64,000 nt of DNA from Pseudoduganella umbonata (GCF_014192225.1 NZ_JACHXS010000001.1:646440-710439); one strand, 5' to 3'. Numbered from the stretch's first letter, positions 9,254 through 20,690 are shown. The notes: a model not told the origin generated them from the letters alone. Made by a program: numbers and translations.

Positions 9254-10975
9254 ATGAGCCTTATAACCGGCAACAACGCCATCGATGCCCTCGTCTACAG
9301 CAGCTGGAACATCGCGCCGCAGACTCCCGTCACGTTGACCTACAGCTTCCTGACCCGCGCGCCGCTCGAGGCAACGTCCGACGATCGTGCCGGATTCAAG
9401 GCCATGTCGACTGCCCAGCAGGTGGCGGTGCGCGAGGCGCTGGGCCAATGGGCAGCGGTGGCGAACATCACGTTCGCCGAGGTATCGGCCGATACCGGGC
9501 AACTGCAGTTCGGCACCAATACGCAAAGCGACAGCAGCGCTTATGCGTACCTGCCCGATACGGGCGTGCGCTCGGTGCAGATGTACGTGAACAATGCCAG
9601 CGACACGCCGTACAACTCGGTCTTCACGGCGGGTACCTACGGCCCGACGGTGCTCATCCACGAGATTGGCCACATGCTGGGGCTGAAGCATCCGGGCAAC
9701 TACAACTCGTCCGGTGGCGGTGCCGACGGCCCGTTCCTGCCAGCAGCGACCGACAACGGTGACTACACGCAGATGTCGTACAACGATCCGAGCAGCTACG
9801 CCATCAACCGGACGTTCGCGACCACGGCGATGCTGTACGACATCCAGGCGATCCAGTACCTGTACGGCGCCAACATGAGCTACCACGCGGGCAACGACAG
9901 CTACCGGCTGGCGAGCGGCACGCCACCGATGTGCATCTGGGATGCCGGCGGCACGGATACGCTGGACTTCTCGGCCTGCACCGGCACCTCCGTGATCAAC
10001 CTGAACGCGGGCACGTTCAGCGAGACCGCGCGCGGCCTGAACAACGTGTCGATCGCCTACGGCGTCACGATCGAAAGCGCGATCGGCGGCTCGGGCGGCA
10101 CCACGTTCTACGCCAACGGAAACGGCAACAGGCTGACGGGCGGCGCAGGCGCGGACACCTTCAACCAGGGCACCGGTAACGATACGATCGCCGGCGGCGA
10201 AGGGCAGGACGCTGTCGTCTTCACAAAGAACTTCGCCAGCTATGTGGTGTTGCGCGAAGGCGATACGCTGACGGTGAAGGGCGACGGCGCCGACGTGCTG
10301 ACCGGGATCGAAAGCCTGCGCTTTGCCGACCGCACCGTCGCCGCCGACAGCATCGCGCAGCTTGCGCAGCAGGTGGGCACGGCCGGAAACGACGTGATCA
10401 CGGCGGTGGCGGGTGCCGCCCGGATCGACGGTGGCGGCGGTGTCGACGTCGTGCTGTATGCCGGCAACCGCTCCACCTACCAGATTGCAGCCAATGCCGA
10501 TGGCTACACCGTGCTGGAAAAGGCTACCGGCATCGCCGACATCCTGACCGGTGTCGAGCGCGTCGAGTTTGCCGATGCCAGCGGCGTCGCCCTCGACGTG
10601 CGGGCCGCGGCGGGCCAGATCTACCGCCTGTACGAAACGGCGTTCAACCGCACGCCCGACAACGGCGGCATGGCCTTCTGGCTCGACGCGCTCGATGCCG
10701 GCATGACGCTGCAGCAGGCAGCGCAGCGCTTCACGCTGAGCCCCGAGTACCAGGTACTGTATGGCCAGAACGACAATGCGGCCTTCGTTGCGCAGCTGTA
10801 TGTCAATGCCTTGGGCCGAAGCTACGAAGAAGCCGGCCTCAAGTACCACGTCGCCGCACTGGAAAACGGCGCGACGCGCGGCCAGATCGTCACGGGATTC
10901 TCGGAATCGCCCGAGCTGCAGCTGCGCCTGATCGGTGCGATGCAAGACGGCATCGAGTACCAGGTACTCGGCTGA
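9254..10975 (+). CDS. serralysin-like M10 zinc metalloprotease with C-terminal DUF4214
   Basis: 573 residues. The metzincin zinc site HEIGHMLGLKH begins at His136, and the Met-turn QMSY follows about 40 residues later, so the catalytic domain is intact. After it come a short RTX-like beta-roll remnant (GGAGADTFNQGTGNDTIAGGEGQD, near 300-320), two related beta segments, and a DUF4214 domain (about 460-560; YRLYETAFNRTPD, GFSESPE). There is no N-terminal signal peptide, as expected for type I secretion through a C-terminal signal, but no ABC exporter genes are next to it. ATG 9254 gives the usual short start; no clear ribosome-binding site precedes it. Its job is probably extracellular protein degradation. 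Confidence 0.88.
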   Translation: MSLITGNNAIDALVYSSWNIAPQTPVTLTYSFLTRAPLEATSDDRAGFKAMSTAQQVAVREALGQWAAVANITFAEVSADTGQLQFGTNTQSDSSAYAYLPDTGVRSVQMYVNNASDTPYNSVFTAGTYGPTVLIHEIGHMLGLKHPGNYNSSGGGADGPFLPAATDNGDYTQMSYNDPSSYAINRTFATTAMLYDIQAIQYLYGANMSYHAGNDSYRLASGTPPMCIWDAGGTDTLDFSACTGTSVINLNAGTFSETARGLNNVSIAYGVTIESAIGGSGGTTFYANGNGNRLTGGAGADTFNQGTGNDTIAGGEGQDAVVFTKNFASYVVLREGDTLTVKGDGADVLTGIESLRFADRTVAADSIAQLAQQVGTAGNDVITAVAGAARIDGGGGVDVVLYAGNRSTYQIAANADGYTVLEKATGIADILTGVERVEFADASGVALDVRAAAGQIYRLYETAFNRTPDNGGMAFWLDALDAGMTLQQAAQRFTLSPEYQVLYGQNDNAAFVAQLYVNALGRSYEEAGLKYHVAALENGATRGQIVTGFSESPELQLRLIGAMQDGIEYQVLG

Positions 10976-10990
10976 CGGGCCCGGCCACGT

Positions 10991-11992
10991 TCACGCCGCG
11001 CCGTCGCTCTCCCGCGTCAGGCTGATGCGGTTGCGTCCCATGTGCTTGGCGCGGTACAGCGCCGCGTCGGCGGTGGCCAGCAACTGTGACGGTTCGTATT
11101 CCGGCGCCGGCAGCGCGGTCGCGGCACCGACGCTGATGGTCACGAACTGCTTCGCCGCCCCCAGGTTCGGCAGGTGCAGCTGCTCGACGCGGCAGCGCAT
11201 GCGTTCGGCGACGATCGCGGCGCCTTTCAGCGACTGGTTCGGCAGTATCACGGCGAATTCCTCGCCGCCGTAGCGGGCGACCAGGTCATTCGCGCGCATC
11301 TCCTTCGCCACGGCGCCGGCGACCCGCCGCAGGCATTCATCGCCGCCCACGTGCCCGTACGCATCGTTGTACTGCTTGAAATTATCGACATCGACCATCA
11401 GCAGCGACAGCGGCTGCTGCTGGCGCAGCGCGCGCTGCCATTCGGCATGCAGCGTGTCGTCGAAGCAGCGCCGGTTGGCCAGCCCGGTCAGGCCGTCGCG
11501 CGTGGCCAGTTGCTCCAGCGAGATCTGGGCCTGCTTTTCGTCGGTCATGTCGCGCAGGGTTTCCACCACGGCCGCCAGGTGGCCGTGTTCGTCGCAGATC
11601 GGGCTCACGTCCACCGCCAGGTAGCGCCGCCGGCCCGCATACGGCATGTCGCACCAGCCTTCCGCGCTCAGGTGGCCCGGCTCGTCGCAGAGCTGCGCGT
11701 GGGCGTCATACAATGCTCCCACCTCATCCATGCGCTCCTGTATCAACAGGTCGGCCAGCGTGGGGCGCGGATCGCGGTGGAAGCAGCTCCATGCATTGGC
11801 ACTGCCCAGTACCTCGTAGCGGGGCACGCCGGTCAGCCGCTCGCAGGCGCGATTCCAGGCAATGGCATGACCGCGCGCATCGAGCACGAAAGCGGGAATG
11901 GCAAGCAGTTCGAGCAATCTGAACGTGTCGCCGCCGGCCTGGCCGGGGTAGGTAACATCCATCAGATGCTGCGCTTTTTGCGAATTGTTCAT
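10991..11992 (-). CDS. diguanylate cyclase with PAS sensor
   Basis: 333 residues: a PAS domain (about 25-150, LLELLAIPAFVLDARGHAIAWNRACERLTG, closing with the PAC-like RYLAVDVSPICDEHG) and a GGDEF domain (about 165-325) with the active signature YGGEEF. The product-inhibition site RAND (RxxD) sits exactly five residues ahead of GGEEF. All residues for making cyclic-di-GMP are present. There are no membrane segments, so it is a soluble sensor-cyclase; the PAS ligand is unknown. It converges with the protease gene 15 bases away. A 14-bp tandem array (12041-12152) lies just upstream of its ATG. Confidence 0.92.
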   Translation of the reverse strand: MNNSQKAQHLMDVTYPGQAGGDTFRLLELLAIPAFVLDARGHAIAWNRACERLTGVPRYEVLGSANAWSCFHRDPRPTLADLLIQERMDEVGALYDAHAQLCDEPGHLSAEGWCDMPYAGRRRYLAVDVSPICDEHGHLAAVVETLRDMTDEKQAQISLEQLATRDGLTGLANRRCFDDTLHAEWQRALRQQQPLSLLMVDVDNFKQYNDAYGHVGGDECLRRVAGAVAKEMRANDLVARYGGEEFAVILPNQSLKGAAIVAERMRCRVEQLHLPNLGAAKQFVTISVGAATALPAPEYEPSQLLATADAALYRAKHMGRNRISLTRESDGAA

Positions 11993-12040
11993 TGGCTGGC
12001 CCGGGATTGTCGACTGCGCATCGCGCCGCTTGCTGACTTG

Positions 12041-12152
12041 GGTTCGTCTGTTTAAGCTCGTCTGTTTCAGCTCGTCTGTTTCAGCTCGTCTGTTTCAGCT
12101 CGTCTGTTTCAGCTCGTCTGTTTCAGCTTGCGTTTTTCAACTCGTTTTTTCC
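12041..12152. repeat. 14-bp tandem repeat, eight units
   Basis: Five perfect copies of agctcgtctgtttc (12055-12124) are flanked by one diverged copy before (12041-12054) and two after (12125-12138, 12139-12152). The 14-bp period is not a multiple of three, and the array lies in no convincing gene. On the minus strand each unit contains CTGA. Perfect central and decayed outer copies are typical of an array that changes length by slippage. Confidence 0.9.
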
Positions 12153-12345
12153 AGCGTGTCTTGCGCTGAATCTCGATTGTGCAGCGTGGTATCGCGTCGA
12201 CGTTTGATGCAGAACAAACGCGCCGCAAGCGGACTGGGCGGAATTGTCGACGCCATTGCGTGGCAGCGGACAGATCGTCGATGCGCCAGCGTCCGGCGAT
12301 CCGGGCAAGGAGGGCGGCGGCAACATGTCCTGCCCTGCTTTGGCA

Positions 12346-12351
12346 TATAAT
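12346..12351 (+). promoter_or_regulatory. -10 hexamer of the queE operon
   Basis: A perfect TATAAT, 69 bases before the queE GTG. No good -35 match stands at 16-18 bases upstream, so the promoter is supported only by its -10. Confidence 0.4.
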
Positions 12352-12419
12352 CGAGGGTTCGCCATTCGCCGATGGCCCGCCAGCCCGTCTGGCGCATGCC
12401 AGGCTCATCAGGATTCATC

Positions 12420-13055
12420 GTGACTTACAGTATCAAAGAGATTTTCTATACCTTGCAGGGCGAGGGCGCCCATGCAGGCCGGCCCGCGGTATTCTGCCGC
12501 TTCGCCGGCTGTAACCTGTGGACCGGTCGCGAGAGCGACCGTGCCACCGCAACGTGCCAGTTCTGCGACACGGATTTCGTCGGTACCGACGGCGAGCGCG
12601 GCGGCAAGTTCGCCACGCCGCAGGCACTTGCCGAGGTGATCGACAGCCTGTGGCCGGAAACCTACCCGGCCAGCAAATACGTCGTCTTCACGGGCGGCGA
12701 GCCGCTGCTGCAGCTCGATGCGCCGCTGATCGACGCGATGCACGCCGCCGGCTTCACGATCGCCATCGAAACCAACGGCACCGTCGCCGTCCCGCCGGGC
12801 ATCGACTGGGTCTGCGTCAGCCCGAAAGTCGGCTCGCAGCTCGTGGTATCGAAAGGCAACGAACTGAAAGTGGTGATCCCGCAGGCCAACCAGGATCTCG
12901 CCGACTATGAACACCTGGATTTCGAAAACTTCTTCGTGCAGCCGATGGACGGCCCGCTGGCAGCCTTCAACACCACGCTGGCGATTGAAACGTGCAAGCG
13001 CCATCCGAAGTGGAAGCTCTCGCTGCAGACCCACAAACTCCTGAACATTCCCTGA
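12420..13055 (+). CDS. queE: 7-carboxy-7-deazaguanine synthase QueE
   Basis: A 211-residue radical-SAM enzyme that converts 6-carboxytetrahydropterin to 7-carboxy-7-deazaguanine on the route to queuosine. The iron-sulphur cysteines are spaced CX14CX2C (GCN...TCQFCD) instead of the standard CX3CX2C; this variant is known from Burkholderia-type QueE. The GGEPLL motif for SAM binding and the substrate motif ETNGT are present. The start is GTG 12420 (YSIKEIFYTLQGEG), supported by AGGA a few bases upstream and by the usual protein length. queD follows 15 bases later and makes its substrate, so the two form a functional pair. Confidence 0.95.
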   Translation: MTYSIKEIFYTLQGEGAHAGRPAVFCRFAGCNLWTGRESDRATATCQFCDTDFVGTDGERGGKFATPQALAEVIDSLWPETYPASKYVVFTGGEPLLQLDAPLIDAMHAAGFTIAIETNGTVAVPPGIDWVCVSPKVGSQLVVSKGNELKVVIPQANQDLADYEHLDFENFFVQPMDGPLAAFNTTLAIETCKRHPKWKLSLQTHKLLNIP

Positions 13056-13070
13056 ATTTCTCCACACATC

Positions 13071-14094
<1,024 letters not shown>

Positions 14095-14139
14095 GATGGC
14101 CGCGCCTCTCGTTTAAGCGAGTCTTTTGCGGAATCCATC

Positions 14140-15057
14140 TTGAACAATATCGGTATCGCCATCGTCGCCCCGGGCGGCTATGCCCTCGACGAAGCGGCGC
14201 TGGCGCGCGGCATCGCCCGCCTCGAGCAGCAGGGCTGCACAGTCCACAACTTCTACCAGCCCGCCGGGAAATACCTGCGCTTCGGCGGCACCGATGATGC
14301 CCGCGTGGCGCAGCTGGAAGCGGCCGCGCGCGATCCCGACGTGCAGGTCGTCGTCGCGCTGCGCGGCTCGTACGGCATCTCGCGCATCCTGCCGCGCATC
14401 GATTTCGGGCTGATGGCCGACAGCGGCAAGCTGTTCACCGGCTACAGCGACTTCACCGCATTCCACATGGGGATGATGGCGGCCACCGGCCGCAAGAGCT
14501 TTGCCGGCCCGATGATCTGCGACGATTTCATCCGCGACGAACCGGTGGACTACACGCTGGACCAGTTCTGGAACTGCCTGCGCGGCCCGGTCCACGCGGT
14601 ACGCGGCACGGCCACCGGCAATCCGGTCGTCGACGTCGAAGGCCCACTGTGGGGCGGCAATCTCGCCATGCTGAATCACCTGGCCGGCACGCCGTACTTC
14701 GCGCGCGTGCCTGGCGGCATCCTGTTCATCGAGGACATCAACGAACATCCTTACCGCGTCGAGCGGATGGTGCTGCAACTGCTGTATGCGGGCGCGCTCG
14801 ACGGCCAGCGCGCGCTGGTGCTGGGTGATTTTTCCGGCTACCGGCTGGCCCCGTTCGACAATGGCTACGACTTCGACGCCATGCTGGCTTACCTGCGCGC
14901 AACACTGCCGATCCCCGTGCTCACCGGCCTGCCGTTCGGGCACGTGAAGCACCGCTGCACGCTGCCGTTCGGCGGCCTGGCCCGCCTGACATCGGATGCC
15001 GAAGGGTTCGACCTCACCGTCGGCGACTATCCGACGCTGGCCGACCCGCGGCGGTGA
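14140..15057 (+). CDS. ldcA: LD-carboxypeptidase (family S66)
   Basis: 305 residues of the LdcA family, which trims the terminal D-alanine from tetrapeptides during peptidoglycan recycling in the cytoplasm. The nucleophile Ser is in ALRGSYGISRIL, the Glu of the triad in FIEDINEHPYRVERM, and the His in HVKHRCTLPFG. No signal peptide. The only sensible start is a TTG at 14140, because the first beta strand (IGIAIVAPGGY) follows immediately and no ATG is near. A plain TTG start hints at modest expression. Confidence 0.92.
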   Translation: MNNIGIAIVAPGGYALDEAALARGIARLEQQGCTVHNFYQPAGKYLRFGGTDDARVAQLEAAARDPDVQVVVALRGSYGISRILPRIDFGLMADSGKLFTGYSDFTAFHMGMMAATGRKSFAGPMICDDFIRDEPVDYTLDQFWNCLRGPVHAVRGTATGNPVVDVEGPLWGGNLAMLNHLAGTPYFARVPGGILFIEDINEHPYRVERMVLQLLYAGALDGQRALVLGDFSGYRLAPFDNGYDFDAMLAYLRATLPIPVLTGLPFGHVKHRCTLPFGGLARLTSDAEGFDLTVGDYPTLADPRR

Positions 15058-15075
15058 CGGCCGGCTTGCCTGTGC

Positions 15076-15088
15076 CGTGCCAGGCACG
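15076..15088. repeat. short REP-like palindrome, GTGCCAGGCAC core
   Basis: CGTGCCAGGCACG is a 13-bp palindrome around a central A, between ldcA and ybiT. The same core recurs at 37497, 37545 and 37593. Confidence 0.5.
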
Positions 15089-15145
15089 CAGGGGAAATGA
15101 TAAAATGCGCGGTTCATCGAAATACATCAACGCAAGGGCTCATCA

Positions 15146-16744
<1,599 letters not shown>

Positions 16745-16746
16745 TA

Positions 16747-16813
16747 GAACCTCGTGAACCTATTGCGCAGCGCCAGCCAGGTCTGGCGTCGTGCATGACG
16801 CTTTCCGAGGTTC
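16747..16813 (+). promoter_or_regulatory. possible stem-loop leader of nadA
   Basis: In the 105 bases between ybiT and nadA, GAACCTCG (16747-16754) can pair with CGAGGTTC (16806-16813). Inside this, CGCCAG and CTGGCG (16771-16788) form a second hairpin with a 6-base loop. There is no T-run, so it is not a simple terminator. It could be a structured 5' leader or just the ybiT transcript end. Confidence 0.3.
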
Positions 16814-16849
16814 CGAACTGTTGCGGATAATTTGCGAGAGACCCAAGCG

Positions 16850-18004
16850 ATGAACAGCGTAGCCATACCTATTAAAACCGTCGAGTACGAGAAGCCGCTG
16901 CTGGAGCATAACGAGCAGGGTGGCAGCTGCGTGGCCCACGCGTGGGCGCGCACGCCGGCACCGGTGCCGGCGGATGAAAAGATTTTGTTGAAGGAGCGCA
17001 TCCGCACGCTGCTGCGCGAACGCGATGCCGTGCTGGTCGCCCACTATTACGTCGATGGCGACCTGCAGGACCTCGCCGAGGAAACCGGCGGCTGCGTGTC
17101 CGATTCGCTGGAAATGGCGCGCTTCGGCCGCGACCATCCGGCGAAAACGCTGGTGGTCGCGGGCGTGAAATTCATGGGCGAGACGGCGAAGATCCTGTCG
17201 CCGGAAAAGACCATCCTGATGCCGGACCTGGATGCGACCTGCTCGCTGGACCTGGGATGCGATCCGGCCGAATTCACGGCGTTCTGCGACCAGCATCCCG
17301 ATCGCACCGTGGTCGTGTATGCCAACACCAGCGCGGCCGTGAAGGCGCGCGCCGACTGGATGGTCACGTCGTCGATCGGGCTGGACATCGTCCGGCACCT
17401 GCACGAGCAGGGCAAGAAGATCCTCTGGGCGCCGGACAAGCACCTGGGCTCGTACATCCAGAAGCAGACCGGTGCCGACATGCTGCTGTGGCAGGGTTCC
17501 TGCCTGGTGCACGACGAGTTCAAGGGCGTCGAGCTCGACCTGCTGAAGGCCGAGCATCCCGATGCGAAAGTGCTGGTGCACCCGGAGTCGCCCGCCAACG
17601 TGGTCGACCATGCCGACGTGATCGGTTCCACGTCGCAGCTGATTGCGGCCGCCGTCAGCCTGCCGGCGATGAAGTTCATCGTCGCCACCGACAACGGCAT
17701 CCTGCACAAGATGCGCCTCGCCGCGCCGCACAAGACGTTCATCGAAGCGCCGACCGCCGGCAACAGCGCCACCTGCAAGAGCTGCGCGCACTGCCCGTGG
17801 ATGGCGATGAACGGCCTGCGCAACCTGGCCGACGTGCTGGAAAACCTGTCCAACGAGATCCACGTGGATCCGGCGGTGGGCCAGCAGGCCAAGGTATCGA
17901 TCAACCGCATGCTCGACTTCGCCGCGGCGAAGAAGGCCAGCGTGGCGCCGGGCGCGGACCTGGCCAAGGAAGCAAAACTGTTTTCGGGAATCGGACCTGC
18001 ATGA
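16850..18004 (+). CDS. nadA: quinolinate synthase NadA
   Basis: 384 residues. It condenses iminoaspartate with dihydroxyacetone phosphate to quinolinate using a 4Fe-4S cluster. Candidate cluster cysteines are in [15 protein letters not shown] and [13 protein letters not shown]; the substrate motif [13 protein letters not shown] is near residue 60. The length matches the long proteobacterial NadA class. ATG 16850 is chosen, preceded by GCGAGAG. nadC follows after 10 bases, with a 5-codon ORF bridging the junction (18001-18018). No nadB is next to it. Confidence 0.95.
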   Translation: MNSVAIPIKTVEYEKPLLEHNEQGGSCVAHAWARTPAPVPADEKILLKERIRTLLRERDAVLVAHYYVDGDLQDLAEETGGCVSDSLEMARFGRDHPAKTLVVAGVKFMGETAKILSPEKTILMPDLDATCSLDLGCDPAEFTAFCDQHPDRTVVVYANTSAAVKARADWMVTSSIGLDIVRHLHEQGKKILWAPDKHLGSYIQKQTGADMLLWQGSCLVHDEFKGVELDLLKAEHPDAKVLVHPESPANVVDHADVIGSTSQLIAAAVSLPAMKFIVATDNGILHKMRLAAPHKTFIEAPTAGNSATCKSCAHCPWMAMNGLRNLADVLENLSNEIHVDPAVGQQAKVSINRMLDFAAAKKASVAPGADLAKEAKLFSGIGPA

Positions 18005-18018
18005 GTACCTCATTATGA
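18001..18018 (+). CDS. 5-codon mini-ORF bridging nadA and nadC
   Basis: ATG AGT ACC TCA TTA TGA. Its ATG overlaps the nadA stop as ATGA (18001-18004), and its stop overlaps the nadC start as ATGA (18015-18018). The 14 bases 18001-18014 resemble 18015-18028 at 10 of 14 positions, and both begin Met-Ser-Thr, so it looks like a duplicated nadC start. Whether it is translated is unknown; the double overlap would suit termination-reinitiation coupling. Confidence 0.35.
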
Positions 18019-18893
18019 GCACATTAGTGAATCGTTTCGCGCCGTTCGATGCGGCGCTGACCCGCGCCTTCGAGGGCAACCTGCTGGCCGCCCTGCTGGA
18101 AGATGTCGGCACCGGCGACCTGACCGGCAAGCTGGTTCCCGAGGCCAGCCGCGCCATCGCGCGCGTGATCGTCCGCGAGAATGCCGTGCTGTGCGGCGCG
18201 CCCTGGTTCGAAGGCATCATGCATGCGATGGACCCGGCGATCGGCATCGAATGGCATTACGCCGAAGGCGAAGCCATGAAGGCCGATACACCGGTCTGCA
18301 CGCTGGCCGGCCCGTCGCGCGCGATCCTCACGGCCGAACGTTCGGCGCTGAACTTCCTGCAATTGCTGTCGGGCGTCGCCACGGCGACGCGCCGCTATGT
18401 CGATGCGATCGCCGGCACGCGCGCCGCCATCCTCGACACGCGCAAGACGCTGCCCGGCCTGCGCCTGGCGCAGAAGTACGCGGTGCGCGTCGGCGGCGGC
18501 CAGAACCAGCGCCTGGCGCTGTACGACGGCATCCTGATCAAGGAAAACCATATCGCGGCAGCCGGCGGCATCACTGCGGCGTTGGTGGCGGCCAAGGCCG
18601 TGGGCGGCAAGGTGTCGGTCCAGGTGGAAGTGGAAAACCTCGCCGAACTGGAAGAAGCGCTCGATGCCGGCGCCACCTCGATCCTGCTCGACAACTTCGA
18701 CCTGGCGCTGATGCGCGAGGCGGTGCAGGTGAACCGCGGGCGCGCGCTGCTGGAAGCGTCCGGCGGCGTCAGCTTCGACACCGTGCGGGCCATTGCCGAA
18801 ACCGGCGTGCACCGCATCTCGATCGGCGCGCTGACGAAGGACGTCAAGGCCACCGACTATTCGCTGCGCATCGTCGACGGCGCCGCGGCCTGA
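18015..18893 (+). CDS. nadC: nicotinate-nucleotide pyrophosphorylase NadC
   Basis: 292 residues. It turns quinolinate plus PRPP into nicotinate mononucleotide, the step after NadA. Characteristic segments are [16 protein letters not shown] at the N-terminus, the active-site lysine and arginines in [26 protein letters not shown], and the barrel strands [15 protein letters not shown] and [11 protein letters not shown]. It lies directly behind nadA, then hisC follows 28 bases later; the three probably share a transcript. Confidence 0.96.
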   Translation: MSTLVNRFAPFDAALTRAFEGNLLAALLEDVGTGDLTGKLVPEASRAIARVIVRENAVLCGAPWFEGIMHAMDPAIGIEWHYAEGEAMKADTPVCTLAGPSRAILTAERSALNFLQLLSGVATATRRYVDAIAGTRAAILDTRKTLPGLRLAQKYAVRVGGGQNQRLALYDGILIKENHIAAAGGITAALVAAKAVGGKVSVQVEVENLAELEEALDAGATSILLDNFDLALMREAVQVNRGRALLEASGGVSFDTVRAIAETGVHRISIGALTKDVKATDYSLRIVDGAAA

Positions 18894-18921
18894 TGTTCCG
18901 GATATCCATCGAAAGAAGTGC

Positions 18922-19980
18922 ATGAGCCGTTTCTGGAGTGACGTCGTCCATCGCCTGACCCCGTACACGCCGGGCGAACAGGTGCAGATTCCCGGCCTGG
19001 TCAAACTCAATACCAACGAGAATCCATACGGTCCGTCGCCGCTGGCGCTGGCCGCCATGCGCGAGGCGGCCGGCGACGGCCTGCGCAAGTATCCCGACCC
19101 GAACGGCACCGCGCTGAAGGATGCGCTGGCGGCCAGCCACGGGCTGCGGCGCGAGCAGGTCTTTGTCGGCAACAGCTCGGACGAAGTGCTGGCCCACGTT
19201 TTCCAGTCACTGCTGAAGCACGAGCTGCCGCTGCTGTCGCCGGACATCAGCTACAGTTTCTACCCGACCTATTGCAGCCTGTATGGCATTGCGCTGCGCA
19301 CGGTGCCGCTGAACGATCGTTTCCAGATCGACGTGGCCGATTACGACCAGCCGTGCGGTGCCGTCATCCTGGCCAACCCGAACGCGCCGACCGGCCATCC
19401 GCTGTCGCTGGCCAGCATCGAGCGGCTGCTTTCCCTGCATCCGGACCGGGTGGTGGTGATCGACGAAGCCTACGTGGACTTCGGCGCCAGCAGTGCAGCG
19501 ACGCTGATCGACCGCTACGACAACCTGCTGGTGGTACAGACATTCTCGAAATCGCGTTCGCTGGCCGGCCTGCGGGTCGGCTTCGCCCTCGGCCATGCCG
19601 ACCTGGTTGCGGGGCTGGAGCGCGTCAAGAACAGCTTCAATTGCTACCCGCTCAGCCAGGTCGCACTGGCCGGCGCGGTGGCTGCCGTCGAAGACGTGGC
19701 GTACTTCGAGCAGACCCGCGCCGCGATCATCGCGAGCCGCGAACGCCTGGCTGCCGATTTGACGGCGCTGGGCTTCGAGGTGCTGCCGTCGCAGGCGAAC
19801 TTCGTGTTCGCGCGCCATCCGGAGCATGACGCGGCCGCATTGGCCGCGGCGCTGCGCGAGCGGGCCATCCTGGTCCGCCATTTCCGGCAGCCGCGCATCG
19901 AGCAGTTCCTGCGCATCTCGATCGGCACCGATGCCGAGTGCGGCAAGCTGGTCGCCGCGCTGCGCACGCTGGTGGCGTAA
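18922..19980 (+). CDS. hisC: histidinol-phosphate aminotransferase HisC
   Basis: A 352-residue PLP-dependent fold-type I aminotransferase. Lys210 in [12 protein letters not shown] is the Schiff-base lysine. [13 protein letters not shown] near the N-terminus, [11 protein letters not shown] and [11 protein letters not shown] are the expected cofactor and substrate motifs, and RISIGT near the C-terminus holds the carboxylate/phosphate-binding Arg. It catalyses the glutamate-dependent step of histidine synthesis. Being placed with nadAC instead of a his operon suggests one of several aromatic/histidinol-phosphate transaminases, so the substrate is not certain. Confidence 0.9.
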   Translation: MSRFWSDVVHRLTPYTPGEQVQIPGLVKLNTNENPYGPSPLALAAMREAAGDGLRKYPDPNGTALKDALAASHGLRREQVFVGNSSDEVLAHVFQSLLKHELPLLSPDISYSFYPTYCSLYGIALRTVPLNDRFQIDVADYDQPCGAVILANPNAPTGHPLSLASIERLLSLHPDRVVVIDEAYVDFGASSAATLIDRYDNLLVVQTFSKSRSLAGLRVGFALGHADLVAGLERVKNSFNCYPLSQVALAGAVAAVEDVAYFEQTRAAIIASRERLAADLTALGFEVLPSQANFVFARHPEHDAAALAAALRERAILVRHFRQPRIEQFLRISIGTDAECGKLVAALRTLVA

Positions 19981-19986
19981 CGGGGC

Positions 19987-20490
19987 TCAGTCGAGCAGCA
20001 GGCGCATTCCCTGCTCATGCAGTCCGCTCCTGCCGGTCATGGGCACCGGCATTCCCGTTTCCACGAACCCCATGCGACGGTACAGCCGCACCGCCGGCGT
20101 ATCGCCCGCTGTGACCTCGAGTTCGATCGTCGTCGCGCCACGCTCGCTCGCCCAGCCGATCGCCCGGGCAAGCAGCGCCTGCGCGATGCCGTGGCCGCGC
20201 TGCTCCGGCGCCACCCATACCTGGTACAGCGTGGCGCTGCCTCCCTCGACTTTTGCCCACGCCAGGCCGGCCGGCTGGTTACCCACCACAGCGAGCAGCG
20301 GCAAGTGCTGGCCGGACGCCACCGTCTGCGCCAGCAACGCCTGCCAGGTCTCATCCGCGCGCGCCTGCGCATCGGCCAGCGTGGCGGCGAACGCATCGGG
20401 CGAATCGGCCAGCGCCCGCAGGCGCAGCGCCCGCCATGCCGGCCAATCTTCCGCCACGAAGGGGCGGATCGTGACAGTCGGATCAGTCAT
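19987..20490 (-). CDS. GNAT-family N-acetyltransferase
   Basis: 167 residues with the GNAT acetyl-CoA loop QVWVAPEQRGHGIAQALL (Q/RxxGxG/A) near residue 95, and the C-terminal strand/helix (AVRLYRRMGFVETG). The N-terminal VTIRPFVAEDWPAWRALRLRAL is the usual first motif. The substrate is unknown. It converges with hisC, the two stops being 6 bases apart, and ends without an obvious own terminator. Confidence 0.85.
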   Translation of the reverse strand: MTDPTVTIRPFVAEDWPAWRALRLRALADSPDAFAATLADAQARADETWQALLAQTVASGQHLPLLAVVGNQPAGLAWAKVEGGSATLYQVWVAPEQRGHGIAQALLARAIGWASERGATTIELEVTAGDTPAVRLYRRMGFVETGMPVPMTGRSGLHEQGMRLLLD

Positions 20491-20543
20491 CGGATTTTAT
20501 TGTCGAGTTCACGGAATCCCATTGTAGCGGCCGGCTCCCGACT

Positions 20544-20658
20544 GTTGCCAAAAATCGGGGACAGTCCCGGATATCCGGGACTGTCCCCGGTGTTGCAAAA
20601 CAACCAGCTCGGCCGGAAGAAATCAACGACTTACGGTGTTGCTAAAATTCGGGGACAG
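20544..20658. repeat. REPIN-like element: 34-bp perfect palindrome plus flanking half-copy
   Basis: CGGGGACAGTCCCGGAT (20556-20572) is followed at once by its exact reverse complement (20573-20589). The left flank plus arm (20544-20564, gttgccaaaaatcgg...) recurs as a direct copy at 20638-20658 with two substitutions. The GGGG-ACAGT-CCC core fits the palindrome family seen elsewhere in the window. Confidence 0.7.
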
Positions 20659-20660
20659 GA

Positions 20661-20690
20661 AGGAGTGATGGCTTGCAAGCCATCACTGCT
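20661..20690. repeat. 30-bp palindrome with one mismatched pair
   Basis: AGTGATGGCTTG (20664-20675) is followed by its exact complement (20676-20687), extending three more positions on each side with one mismatched pair. It is unrelated in sequence to the neighbouring GGGACAG element. Confidence 0.6.

Larger units (their letters stand above)
11993..12419. other. 427-bp intergenic region between divergent cyclase and queE genes
   Basis: It holds the 14-bp tandem array (12041-12152) and, near the queE side, a TATAAT hexamer (12346-12351). Between them (12153-12340) short ORFs exist on both strands, but none has a ribosome-binding site or recognisable domain. I saw no riboswitch-like fold ahead of queE. 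Confidence 0.6.

Noticed and set aside
12041..12152. CRISPR array
   Set aside because: The 14-bp units are contiguous with no spacers, and there are no cas genes.
12109..12408. Small minus-strand gene ending in the 14-bp array
   Set aside because: Three frames are open at once, no ribosome-binding site or family match. It remains possible that a decayed gene once ended here, which would parallel the other stop-containing arrays.
12153..12419. preQ1 riboswitch ahead of queE
   Set aside because: I found no short hairpin with the adjoining A-rich tail and ribosome-binding-site pairing expected for preQ1 types.
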